Positions 53,662 through 61,897 of a DNA stretch of 64,000 nt are shown here, piece after piece (the stretch's first letter is position 1; each line of letters begins with the position of its first letter). The DNA comes from an uncultured Atopobiaceae bacterium (GTDB lineage: Bacteria > Actinomycetota > Coriobacteriia > Coriobacteriales > Atopobiaceae), in assembly GCA_934792625.1 (NCBI GenBank), contig CAKVON010000004.1, forward strand, positions 62,001 to 126,000, in the 5' to 3' direction. The notes beneath the pieces are model-generated. The model was not told the origin of the DNA, made no database searches, and saw only the letters and a list, made by a program, of their open reading frames with translations. The translations under genes were made by a program, and so were the position numbers.

Positions 53662-56319
53662 CTAGGCCAGCATCGCGCGGGCGGCAGCCAGCGCGGCGTC
53701 GATGCCGGAGGCGTCCTTGCCGCCGGCCTGCGCCATGTTCGGGCGGCCACCGCCACGGCCGCCGACGTGTTCGGCGACGCTGCGGATGACGTCACCGGCA
53801 CCGAAGCCGGCGGCGACGGCGCCGTCGGTGGCGGCGGCGAGAAGGGCGACCTTGCCCTCGGGCGTGGTCGTGGCCAGGAAGCAGGCGACGTCGTTGCCGT
53901 CGGCCTTGTTGCGGATGGCATCCCAGGCCTCGCGCAGCTGACCGGCCTCGAGACCGTCCATGCGGGCGACGACGGCCTTGTAGCCGCTGCACTGGATGGC
54001 GGCGGCCATCGCGGTCTGAATCTTGTCGGAGGAGCCGCCCAGCAGCGCCTGCTTGAGCTTGGCCTCCATCTCGCGACCGGCGGCCTTGATGTCGGCGACG
54101 CGCTCGGCGGCGTCCTCGGGACGGCACTTGAGCTCGGAGGCGACATTCTGGAGAAGCTCGAGGCGCTCGTCGAGGTACTCGATGGCGCCCATAGAGGTCA
54201 CGGCCTCGATGCGACGGGCGTTGGAGCCGACGGAGCTCTCGGAGACGATCTTGAACAGGCCGAGGTCGGCGGTGTTGCGGGCGTGGGTGCCGCCGCACAG
54301 CTCGCGGCTGAACGGGGCATCGGACTCGCCGGTGGACACGACGCGGACGACGTCGCCGTACTTCTCGCCAAACAGGGCCACGGCGCCGGAGGCCTTGGCC
54401 TCGTCGATGCCCATGACACGGGTGACGATCGGCTCGGCGGCGAAGATCTCGGCGTTGACCAGGCCCTCGACGCGCTCGAGCTCGTCGGCGGTCATGGCCT
54501 CGAAGTGGGTGAAGTCGAAGCGCAGGCGATCGGGGCCGACGAAGGAGCCGGCCTGGCTCACGTGGTCGCCCAGGACCTGCTTGAGGGCGGCGTCCAGAAG
54601 GTGGGTCGCGGTGTGGTTGCGGCGAATGAGCTCGCGGCGACCGTGGTCGACCGTGGCACGAACGACGTCGCCGGCGTGCAGCTCGCCGGACTCGACGGTC
54701 GCGACGTGGGCGGTCAGGCCACCCTTGCCCTTGGTGTCGGTCACGCGCAGGGTCGCGCCGTCGCAGGCGATGGTGCCGGAGTCGCCGGTCTGGCCACCCA
54801 TCTCGGCGTAGAACGGGGTGCGGTCCAAAACGACGCTGACCTCGTCGCCGGCCTTGGCGGCCTGGGTCTCGGCATCGCCGGCGACGATGGCCTCGACCTT
54901 GCAGCCGCCGGTCTCGTCGGAGTCATAGCCGCAGAACTCGGTGGCGCCCAGACGGTCGGACAGGGAGGTCCACACGTCGTTGAAGTTGGACCAGGCGTCG
55001 CGGTTGGCGGCGGCGCGCGCACGCTCCTTCTGCTCGGTCATGCAGGCATCGAAGCCGGCCATGTCGACTCCATGGCCGGCGGCCTCGCAGATCTCGCGGG
55101 TGAGGTCGATGGGGAAACCGTAGGTATCGTGCAGCTTGAAGGCGACCTCGCCGCTGAGCTCGGCACCCTCTGCGAGCTTGGCGCACTCCGAGCCGAGCAT
55201 GGCCTCGCCGGCGTCGAGCGTGGTGCCGAAGCGCTCCTCCTCGGCGCGGACGATGCCCTGGATCAGCGAGCCCTGCTCGACGATCGCGGGATAGTTGTCG
55301 CCCATGAGGCGCGTGACCTCGTCGACGTAGTTGGAGAGGAAGGGGCCGGAGATGCCCATGAGGCGCGCGTGGTAGACGGCGCGACGAAGCAGGCGACGCA
55401 GGATGTAGCCGCGGCCCTCGTTGCCCGGCAGGATGCCGTCGCCGATCATGAACGTGACGGCGCGCGAGTGGTCGGCAAGGATGCGCAGGCTGCGGTCCTT
55501 GGCCTCGTCGGTGCCATAGGTGTGGCCGGACAGGCGCGAGCCCACGCCGATGAGCGACTGCAGCAGGTCGCCGTCATAGTTGGTGCCCCTGTGCTGCATG
55601 ATGGCCGCGATGCGCTCGAGGCCCATGCCGGTGTCGATGTTGCGGTGGGGCAGCTCGGGCATCGAGCCGTCCTCCTGGCGGTCGTACTGCGTGAAGACGA
55701 GGTTCCAGAACTCGAGGTAACGGTCGCAGTCACAACCGGGGGCGCAGTCGGGGCTGCCGCAGCCATACTCCTCGCCCTGGTCGAAGTAGATCTCGGAGCA
55801 GGGGCCGCAGGGGCCGGTGGGGCCGGCGGCCCAGAAGTTGTCCTCCTCGCCCAGGCGGGAGATGTGATCGTACTCGACGCCCTGGGCATGCCAAAGCTCG
55901 ATGGCCTCTTCGTCGTTCTCGAAGACGGTCATGTAGAGACGGTCCTTGGGAAGGCCAAGGTGCTCCTCGGAGGTGATGAACTCGTAGGCCCAGGCGATGG
56001 CGTCGGCCTTGGTGTAGCCACCGAAGCTGAAGTTGCCGAGCATCTCGAAGAAGGACAGGTGGCGCGCGTCACCGATGTTGTCGATGTCGTTGGTGCGCAG
56101 GCACTTCTGGCAGGAGCAGGCTCCGATCTCCTTCATGGTCTTGGAGCCCTGGTAGTACTCCTTGAACTGGTTCATGCCGGCGTTCGTCAGAAGCAGCGAC
56201 GGGTCGTCGGGCACCAGCGAGGAGGACGGGCAGAGCTTGCAGCCCTTGGCCTCGAAGAAGTTGAGGAAATCCCGGCGGATCTCGGCGGTGGTCATGGTCT
56301 TGTAATCGGACGTGCTCAT
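53662..56319 (-). CDS. alaS: Alanyl-tRNA synthetase
   Basis: Class II synthetase of 885 residues. It has the aminoacylation domain (FEAKGCKLCPSSSLVPDDPS, GMNQFKEYYQG, GACSCQKCLRTNDI), the editing domain with HTATHLLDAAL and the ELCGGTHARNTADLG motif, and the C-terminal C-Ala domain with RGGGRPNMAQAGG. Two extra CxxC-type pairs near GCGSPDCAPGCDCDRY are unusual but seen in some actinobacterial AlaRS. First gene of alaS-ruvX-mltG; a TATAAT lies upstream. Confidence 0.97.
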   Translation of the reverse strand: MSTSDYKTMTTAEIRRDFLNFFEAKGCKLCPSSSLVPDDPSLLLTNAGMNQFKEYYQGSKTMKEIGACSCQKCLRTNDIDNIGDARHLSFFEMLGNFSFGGYTKADAIAWAYEFITSEEHLGLPKDRLYMTVFENDEEAIELWHAQGVEYDHISRLGEEDNFWAAGPTGPCGPCSEIYFDQGEEYGCGSPDCAPGCDCDRYLEFWNLVFTQYDRQEDGSMPELPHRNIDTGMGLERIAAIMQHRGTNYDGDLLQSLIGVGSRLSGHTYGTDEAKDRSLRILADHSRAVTFMIGDGILPGNEGRGYILRRLLRRAVYHARLMGISGPFLSNYVDEVTRLMGDNYPAIVEQGSLIQGIVRAEEERFGTTLDAGEAMLGSECAKLAEGAELSGEVAFKLHDTYGFPIDLTREICEAAGHGVDMAGFDACMTEQKERARAAANRDAWSNFNDVWTSLSDRLGATEFCGYDSDETGGCKVEAIVAGDAETQAAKAGDEVSVVLDRTPFYAEMGGQTGDSGTIACDGATLRVTDTKGKGGLTAHVATVESGELHAGDVVRATVDHGRRELIRRNHTATHLLDAALKQVLGDHVSQAGSFVGPDRLRFDFTHFEAMTADELERVEGLVNAEIFAAEPIVTRVMGIDEAKASGAVALFGEKYGDVVRVVSTGESDAPFSRELCGGTHARNTADLGLFKIVSESSVGSNARRIEAVTSMGAIEYLDERLELLQNVASELKCRPEDAAERVADIKAAGREMEAKLKQALLGGSSDKIQTAMAAAIQCSGYKAVVARMDGLEAGQLREAWDAIRNKADGNDVACFLATTTPEGKVALLAAATDGAVAAGFGAGDVIRSVAEHVGGRGGGRPNMAQAGGKDASGIDAALAAARAMLA

Positions 56320-56365
56320 ATGTCTCCCCTGCGTTCAGGTGCCAGTCTCTGCATACAAATCAAGG

Positions 56366-56371
56366 ATTATA
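56366..56371 (-). promoter_or_regulatory. -10 element of alaS
   Basis: A perfect TATAAT on the minus strand about 47 bases before alaS. No clear -35, and no T-box structure is visible. Confidence 0.5.
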
Positions 56372-56378
56372 TCCTGAC

Positions 56379-56409
56379 GACGGCGCTTTCCCGTACCGGG
56401 GGCGCCGTC
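56379..56409 (-). terminator. Hairpin after the AI-2E transporter gene
   Basis: An 8-bp stem (56379-56386 with 56402-56409) with an inner CCCG/CGGG pairing lies 38 bases past the transporter stop. There is no T run, so termination is possible but not certain; it overlaps the -35 side of the alaS promoter. Confidence 0.5.
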
Positions 56410-56446
56410 GCATCATTTCCGCATCTGTGGGTCGGTACCCGGTCGG

Positions 56447-57796
56447 CTATCGCCCGTCGTCGGCACCGTCGTCGCCGCGCGCGGACCCCCCTTCCGACGA
56501 GGCGACGCTCTTCTCGGCATATTTGCTGCGGAGAAGGTCTACGAGGTTGTCCTCGGTACCGGCGGGACGCTCGTCGCGCTCGACCGAGACCTGCGAGTCA
56601 GCGGGGACCAGGCGCGTGTGCTCGAAGAACTTGTCGTCGTCGAGCGCGTCGAACGAGGGCATGGCGTTGCCCTCGGCGTCGTGGAAGGGCGAGCCGCGGA
56701 ACAGGGCTCCCTCGTAGGAGACGAGCTGGCGGCCCGTCTTGGACTCAAAGTAGTAGACGAAGACGCCCTTGATCGCCGCGGACAGCGGGATGGCGAGCGC
56801 CATGCCCAGCACCCCTCCCACCACGCTGCCGAGGATGATGGCGAACAGCGACAGGACCGGGTGGACCTTGACGGCGGACTGCATGACCAAGGGCGACACC
56901 AGGTTGTCGGTGACGTTTTGCGCCACGACCGAGACGAGCAGCGTCTCGACGGCAAGCATCGGGCTCACGAACAGAGCCAGGCCGCATGCCAGGAAGGCAG
57001 CGCACCAGGGGCCGATGACGGGGATGAAGTGCAGGACACCGACAGTGATGCCCATGAGGCCTGCATAGGGGTGGCCGATGAGGGTGAAGCCCAGAAACGA
57101 CAGGAAGCCGCCGACGAACGACGTGATGACGATGCCTCGCATGTAGCCGCCCATGGAGCGGCTGGTCACCGCAAGAAGCATCGTGATCCCGTCGCGGTGG
57201 TCGGGGCCGGCGATGACGGTGAGCTCGCGGACGATGCGCGGGTAGTCCTTGGCGAGCCAGTAGGCCATGACCAGGCTGAGAAAGAACGTGAACATGTCCG
57301 AGAGGGTGCCCACGATGTTGGTGATGGCGCCGCCGGACAGCTTGGTCACGGCCTCGCCCGCCATGCCCGTGAAGACGCCGGAAAGCGAGGTGACAAGGGT
57401 CGAGACGACCTGGTTGAGGTCGCTCCCCTCCTCGATCGGGTGCCTGCTCAGAAAGTCGTAGAACGCGTCTTGGGTGCGGGAGACGTAGTCAGGCACAAGG
57501 CGCAGCAGCTCGAGCACCTGGTCGATGACCGGGGGCACCAGCATGATCGCCACACCCACAAGGACGCCCAGCACCAGGAGCAGGGCGAGAAGCGCCGCCA
57601 TCCCGCGGGGCACATGCCGATCCTCGAGCCAGTTGGTGACGGGACTGCAGGCAAACCCCACGATGACGCCACCAAGCAGCAGCTGGCATGCGGGCCAGAT
57701 GCGCGCGAGGACGAGGCCGACCATCCACAAGGCGACGAACGTGCCGACCGTTGCCCACGAGCGGACGAGCACGCGGTGGGTTGTGGAGTCGCTCAT
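56447..57796 (-). CDS. AI-2E family transporter (UPF0118)
   Basis: A 449-residue membrane protein with about eight helices in the AI-2E/TqsA family layout. Typical elements are LLGGVIVGFACSPVTNWLEDR, the VPPVIDQVLELL region, LVMAYWLAKDY, and HFIPVIGPWCAAFLA followed by VVAQNVTDNLVSPLVMQSAVKVHPVLSLFAI (key DNLVSPLVM). The C-terminal 90 residues are an acidic cytoplasmic tail. The substrate is unknown; members export AI-2 or act as Na+/H+ antiporters. ATG overlaps the sigma factor stop (TGATG). Confidence 0.88.
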   Translation of the reverse strand: MSDSTTHRVLVRSWATVGTFVALWMVGLVLARIWPACQLLLGGVIVGFACSPVTNWLEDRHVPRGMAALLALLLVLGVLVGVAIMLVPPVIDQVLELLRLVPDYVSRTQDAFYDFLSRHPIEEGSDLNQVVSTLVTSLSGVFTGMAGEAVTKLSGGAITNIVGTLSDMFTFFLSLVMAYWLAKDYPRIVRELTVIAGPDHRDGITMLLAVTSRSMGGYMRGIVITSFVGGFLSFLGFTLIGHPYAGLMGITVGVLHFIPVIGPWCAAFLACGLALFVSPMLAVETLLVSVVAQNVTDNLVSPLVMQSAVKVHPVLSLFAIILGSVVGGVLGMALAIPLSAAIKGVFVYYFESKTGRQLVSYEGALFRGSPFHDAEGNAMPSFDALDDDKFFEHTRLVPADSQVSVERDERPAGTEDNLVDLLRSKYAEKSVASSEGGSARGDDGADDGR

Positions 57797-58587
57797 CACG
57801 AGTGCATCAAGCCCTCCGGGTCGATCTTCTCCTGAATCTTCTTGAGCGTGCGTCGCAGGAGGCGCGACACCTGCACCTGACTCACGCCAAGGCGCTCGGC
57901 GATCTCGACCTGCGTGAGACCCTCGACGAAGCGCATGCGGATGACGTCTTGCTCGCGCGGCGAGAAGTCGCGAATCGTGTCCTCGATCACCATGCGATCG
58001 TCGGCGGTGCCGAGGCCCGCGTCCTCGGAGGCGTAGCGGTCGATGACAGCGGGGGCGTCGTCATCGTCGCCGGAGCCAGCCTCCAGGGGCACCGAGCTGT
58101 AGGCACTCGACGACTCCATGGCCTCGAGGACCTCGTCGACCGAGACGTCCAGGTGCTCGGCGATCTCGGCTACCGACGGGCTTCTCTGCAGGTCCTTGGT
58201 CAGCTCGTCGGTGGCCTTGTTGACCTTGGCGGAAAGCTCCTGCAGGCGCCTGGGGACGCGGACGGACCAGCCCTTGTCACGGAAGTGACGCTTGATCTCG
58301 CCAAGGATGGTGGGCGTGGCATAGGTCGTGAACTCGAGGTCTCGCGAGATGTCGAAGCGGTCGATGGCCTTGATGAGGCCGACCGTTCCCACCTGGATGA
58401 GGTCATCGAGGGGCTCGCCCTTGTTCTTGAACTTCGCGGCCAAAAAGCGCACCAGGTTGAGGTGGTTGAGGATGAGCTGCTCGCGGGCGTCCTCGTCGCC
58501 CTCGAGCTTGTAGCGACGGAACAGCTCGCGAGTGCGCTCCTTGTCCCAGGCGAGCTTTCCGCCCGTGCGACGGGAGCCGTTACTCAT
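57796..58587 (-). CDS. Alternative RNA polymerase sigma factor, SigB/SigF type
   Basis: A 263-residue sigma-70 family protein lacking region 1. It has region 2 (LNLVRFLAAKF, PLDDLIQVGTVGLIKAIDRFD, FTTYATPTILGEIKRHFRDKGW), region 3 and region 4 with a helix-turn-helix (LTQVEIAERLGVSQVQVSRLL). The length and pattern fit general stress or sporulation-type SigB/SigF. An acidic insert (SGDDDDAP) lies between 3 and 4. It overlaps the RsbW-like gene by 8 bases, with ATG 58587 (a GTG at 58593 is possible). Confidence 0.9.
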   Translation of the reverse strand: MSNGSRRTGGKLAWDKERTRELFRRYKLEGDEDAREQLILNHLNLVRFLAAKFKNKGEPLDDLIQVGTVGLIKAIDRFDISRDLEFTTYATPTILGEIKRHFRDKGWSVRVPRRLQELSAKVNKATDELTKDLQRSPSVAEIAEHLDVSVDEVLEAMESSSAYSSVPLEAGSGDDDDAPAVIDRYASEDAGLGTADDRMVIEDTIRDFSPREQDVIRMRFVEGLTQVEIAERLGVSQVQVSRLLRRTLKKIQEKIDPEGLMHS

Positions 58588-58945
58588 CGGCACCGCCCGC
58601 CCGCTTGGTCAGGCGAAGCACGTGGGCATCGCGATCGGCCTCGTAGTCGTCACAGACAGCCGAGAGCAGAAGGTCGGCGTAGGCAAGCGCGGGGTCGTCG
58701 GACGTGGCGTCGCCCAGGGAGAACTCCATCGAGATCGAGCCGGCGCCAACCGAGAAGGACACGTCGCTCGTGGACGGCTCGGTGGCGCAGGAGTAGACGA
58801 AGCCCTCCTCCGCCGCCATGCGAAGGTCCTCGACGTCGTCGACGGCCATGTTGGCGACGACCGCCAGGTTTGCGGCCATCATTCGGACCGCACGCGCGTA
58901 CGCGGGCTCGGCGGGAACGCTGAGCCTGATGGTGTCTTGCTGCAT
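58580..58945 (-). CDS. RsbW-like anti-sigma factor (GHKL ATPase fold)
   Basis: A 121-residue protein with the layout of RsbW/SpoIIAB-type serine kinases: MQQDTIRLSVPAEPAYARAVRMM at the start, an N-box-like VDDVEDLRMAAEEGF (key DLRMAAEE) and a C-terminal region that is short and lacks a clear G1/G2 box (DxGxG), so kinase activity is doubtful. Its direct upstream position next to the sigma factor suggests it binds the sigma factor. AGGAG lies 6 bases before the ATG. No RsbV-type gene is adjacent. Confidence 0.72.
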   Translation of the reverse strand: MQQDTIRLSVPAEPAYARAVRMMAANLAVVANMAVDDVEDLRMAAEEGFVYSCATEPSTSDVSFSVGAGSISMEFSLGDATSDDPALAYADLLLSAVCDDYEADRDAHVLRLTKRAGGADE

Positions 58946-58977
58946 GTCGCTCCTAAGAATCGTTGTCGTGGTTCGCC

Positions 58978-59553
58978 TTACTCGGCGGACTTGTCGGCGG
59001 TGTCGCCGTCGGGATAGGTGAAGTAGCTGCGACCGCCCGCGTGCTCGGCGGGCTTGGCGGCAGGCTCGTCGGCCTGGGGTGCCGTCTCGTCGCCGGCCGG
59101 AATCGCGGCAGGGTCGGCGTGGCCGAGCTTGGCCTGGCGGGAGGCCTTGGGCGCATGAGCGCCAAGCTTGCCGACGACGCCGGCGATGCCATCGGCAGCG
59201 GATGCGGTGACCTTGGTGACCGCATCGGTGACGTTCGCGCCGGCGCCCGTGACGGAGGAGACATCCGACAGGATGTCGTCGACGCGGACCAGGTCGACGG
59301 TCAACGCATCGACCGCGGTGCCGGCCTTGTCCAGCAGGGGCTGGAGCTCCTTGGTGGCGGGCGCGAGCTCGTCGGCGACACCGTCGAGCTTCTGCACGAC
59401 GGGCTTGATCTCGGCGATGGTCTCGTTGAGGGTGTCGCACACCTCCCCAACCGACTTGCGGCCCTGGCGCAGGGTCAGGGCGAGCTCGACCAGGGCCCAC
59501 ACGCCCGCGACCACCAGGACCACGAGCGAGATGTTGAGCGGAGTCATCTCCAT
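58978..59553 (-). CDS. DUF948-like membrane-anchored coiled-coil protein
   Basis: A 191-residue protein with one N-terminal membrane helix (NISLVVLVVAGVWALVELAL) and a cytoplasmic helical region with heptad-like spacing (VCDTLNETIAEIKPVVQKLDGV), then an Ala/Pro/Asp-rich tail. It resembles DUF948 (YtxG) family proteins, general stress proteins in Bacillus; the neighbouring SigB-like system is consistent. AAGGACGG before the ATG could be its Shine-Dalgarno. Confidence 0.7.
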   Translation of the reverse strand: MEMTPLNISLVVLVVAGVWALVELALTLRQGRKSVGEVCDTLNETIAEIKPVVQKLDGVADELAPATKELQPLLDKAGTAVDALTVDLVRVDDILSDVSSVTGAGANVTDAVTKVTASAADGIAGVVGKLGAHAPKASRQAKLGHADPAAIPAGDETAPQADEPAAKPAEHAGGRSYFTYPDGDTADKSAE

Positions 59554-59640
59554 GTGTGACCGTCCTTCTCACGAAGTTTGCGTTCGTGCGCAATTCTACC
59601 CGTTAGCGGCCGCGCGTTACGCAACGTACGGCCCATGGGC

Positions 59641-60999
59641 CTACTCTGACCTGTCGCGGGCGGCGGACTCGATGCGCCAGGCCTCCCAACCACGCTCGGA
59701 CGGCTTGAAGAAGGCGCCCCGCTCCAACCCGTCGGGCAGGTACTGCTGCCGGACCCAGCCGCCGGGATAGTCGTGGGGATAGAGGTAGGGGCCATAGGAG
59801 TCCGAGCCGGGACGGTGGCGGTCACGCAGCGGGTTGGGGACCTCCCGCCGCGGCCCATGGCGGACCTCGGACAGGGCGGCGTCGATTCCGGCCTCGGCGG
59901 CGTTCGACTTGGGCGCGAGGGCCACGTACAGCGCGGCCTGCGCGAGGTTGATGCGACACTCGGGATAGCCGATGACCTCGGCGCTCTTGAAGGCGGCCTC
60001 GGCGACGAGAAGGGCCTGCGGGTCGGCGTTGCCCACGTCCTCGGACGCCTGAATCATGATGCGGCGGGCAATGAACTTGGGGTCCTCCCCCGCGTCGATC
60101 ATGCGCGCGAGCCAATACAGGACGGCGTCGGGGTCGCTGCCGCGCATCGACTTGATGAAGGCGGAGATCACGTCGTAGTGCATGTCGCCATGTTTGTCGT
60201 AGGCAAGTCCACGGCGCGGCGTAGCCTCCGATACGTCGGTGGCGCTGACGTGGATCGGGCCGGGGTTCGAGTGGGCGTCTTTCTTGTCCTTCTCGTCCCC
60301 CTCGTCGCCCTCCCCCGCGACCGGGGTGGCCATCTGGCTCGCAAGCTCCAGCGTGGTGAGCGCCGCACGGGCGTCGCCGCCCGACAGGGTGACGATTTCG
60401 TCGATCGCGTCGTCGTCGACTACGTAACGGCCTGCCAGGCCCTGCTCGCACGCGATGGCACGCTCGAGCACCTGGCGGATGTCGCCGTCGTCGAGCGCGG
60501 TGAGCTCGACCACGCGCGAGCGGGAGAGAAGTGCGGAGTTGACCTCGAAGTAGGGATTCTCGGTCGTGGCGCCAATGAGCACGACGATGCGGTCCTCCAC
60601 CGCGTGGAGAAGGGCGTCTTGCTGCGAGCGCGAGAAGCGATGGATCTCGTCGACGAACAGGATCGTGCGACGCCCGCCGGTAAGAAGGCGGCTGCGCGCG
60701 GCGTCGATCTCGCGACGGAGGTCCTTGACGGTGCCCGTGATGGCCGAGACCTCGACGAACTCGGCGTGGGTCGAGTTGGCGATGATGCGCGCGAGTGTGG
60801 TCTTGCCGGTGCCGGCCGGGCCATACAGGATGACCGAGGACAAGACGTCGTGCTCGATGGCCTTCCTGAGCCACGAGTCGGGGCCCACCGCCTGACGCTG
60901 GCCGCAGAACTCGTCCAGCGTGCGCGGGCGGACGCGCACCGCGAGCGGGGCATTCCTGTTGATGGCGCGACTCTCGGCGCCCGAGAATAGTGTATCCAT
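59641..60999 (-). CDS. rarA: Replication-associated recombination protein RarA (MgsA)
   Basis: AAA+ clamp-loader-like ATPase acting at stalled forks. The 452 residues have Walker A YGPAGTGKTTLAR, Walker B ILFVDEIHRFSRSQQDALLHAVED, sensor 1 GATTENPYFEVNSALLSRSR (key ATTENP), sensor 2 GDARAALTTLE, and the C-terminal tetramerisation region. An acidic insert (GEGDEGDEKDKKD) near residue 260 is unusual. The ATG at 60999 lies 7 bases after a promoter -10, so the mRNA may be leaderless; an upstream in-frame codon lies beyond the promoter and is unlikely. Confidence 0.94.
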   Translation of the reverse strand: MDTLFSGAESRAINRNAPLAVRVRPRTLDEFCGQRQAVGPDSWLRKAIEHDVLSSVILYGPAGTGKTTLARIIANSTHAEFVEVSAITGTVKDLRREIDAARSRLLTGGRRTILFVDEIHRFSRSQQDALLHAVEDRIVVLIGATTENPYFEVNSALLSRSRVVELTALDDGDIRQVLERAIACEQGLAGRYVVDDDAIDEIVTLSGGDARAALTTLELASQMATPVAGEGDEGDEKDKKDAHSNPGPIHVSATDVSEATPRRGLAYDKHGDMHYDVISAFIKSMRGSDPDAVLYWLARMIDAGEDPKFIARRIMIQASEDVGNADPQALLVAEAAFKSAEVIGYPECRINLAQAALYVALAPKSNAAEAGIDAALSEVRHGPRREVPNPLRDRHRPGSDSYGPYLYPHDYPGGWVRQQYLPDGLERGAFFKPSERGWEAWRIESAARDRSE

Positions 61000-61006
61000 A
61001 CGAACA

Positions 61007-61034
61007 ATTGTACGACATTGGCATGGGGTGGCAA
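61007..61034 (-). promoter_or_regulatory. rarA promoter (probable leaderless transcript)
   Basis: On the minus strand TTGCCA (61029-61034) and TACAAT (61007-61012) are 16 bases apart. The rarA ATG begins 7 bases after the -10, at the expected transcription start, and no Shine-Dalgarno is present. Confidence 0.6.
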
Positions 61035-61129
61035 CCCCCAACGTGACAAGGGCGTGAACGCTTCGCAACCGGTGCCCCCGCCTGCCCTATGCTTGTTCGC
61101 CAAGCGACTACCCGCAGGGAGGCACACCC

Positions 61130-61897
61130 ATGGCATCCGCACCCGAGCCCACGCAGGCACGCAGGCCCGTCATCGGCATCTGCTCGCGCCCCAGCGACGA
61201 CGGCAGCCAGATCTGGATCGCGAGCGGCTACTCGCAGAAGGTCTGCGCGGCGGGCGGGCTGCCCCTGGCGCTTCCCTTCGACCCCGCGGCGCCGACGATG
61301 GCCCGCGAGGTCGTGGGCCTTCTCGACGGGCTGCTTCTGACGGGCGGCGGGGACATCTGCCCGGAGTCGTTCGGCGGGCACGTGTACGACGAGGGCTGCA
61401 AGGCCGAGCTCATGCTGTGCTGCCGCCAGCGCGACGACTTCGAGCGCGAGCTGGCCGAGGCCGCGTGGGAGGCCGACATCCCCACCCTGGGGGTGTGCCG
61501 CGGGATGCAGCTCATCAACGTGAGCCGCGGTGGCTCGATGGTGCGCGACGTCTCCGAGCAGCGCGGCGTCTGCACCAACGACAACATGCACCTGGCGCCG
61601 CCGTTCAACGCGCCGTGCCACCGCGTGACGATTGACGCGGACTCGCGGCTTGCGGGCGCCCTCGGCAAGACGGAGTTTCCCGTCAACTCGATCCACCACC
61701 AGGCCGTGAGCGAGCCGGGACTTGGCGTGCGCTTCGTCGGATTTGCGGGCGACGGCACTCCCGAGGCGCTGGAGTGCCCCGAGAAGAGCTTCTTCGTTGG
61801 TGTGCAGTGGCACCCCGAGATCCTTGGCACCAACCCGGAGTTGTTCGACGCCTTCGTCGGGGCGGCTGCCGCCTACGCGTCCAGGTCGTCGAAGTAG
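61130..61897 (+). CDS. Class I glutamine amidotransferase (peptidase C26, gamma-glutamyl-GABA hydrolase-like)
   Basis: A 255-residue cytoplasmic hydrolase of the PuuD/C26 family. The catalytic Cys is in TLGVCRGMQLINV and the His/Glu pair in GVQWHPEIL; GGGDICPESFGG and NSIHHQAV are family motifs. The substrate is a gamma-glutamyl compound in relatives. GGGAGG is 8 bases before the ATG. It converges with and overlaps the dGTPase gene by 25 bases. Confidence 0.9.
   Translation: MASAPEPTQARRPVIGICSRPSDDGSQIWIASGYSQKVCAAGGLPLALPFDPAAPTMAREVVGLLDGLLLTGGGDICPESFGGHVYDEGCKAELMLCCRQRDDFERELAEAAWEADIPTLGVCRGMQLINVSRGGSMVRDVSEQRGVCTNDNMHLAPPFNAPCHRVTIDADSRLAGALGKTEFPVNSIHHQAVSEPGLGVRFVGFAGDGTPEALECPEKSFFVGVQWHPEILGTNPELFDAFVGAAAAYASRSSK

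Noticed and set aside
56320-56446. T-box riboswitch before alaS
   Set aside because: The gap is only 127 bases, with no specifier-loop or T-box core sequence; it holds a hairpin and a -10 instead.
53767-56772. A 1001-residue open frame on the plus strand opposite alaS
   Set aside because: Repetitive Gly/Val/Ala/Leu composition typical of a frame shadow of a GC-rich gene; alaS on the other strand has all its motifs.
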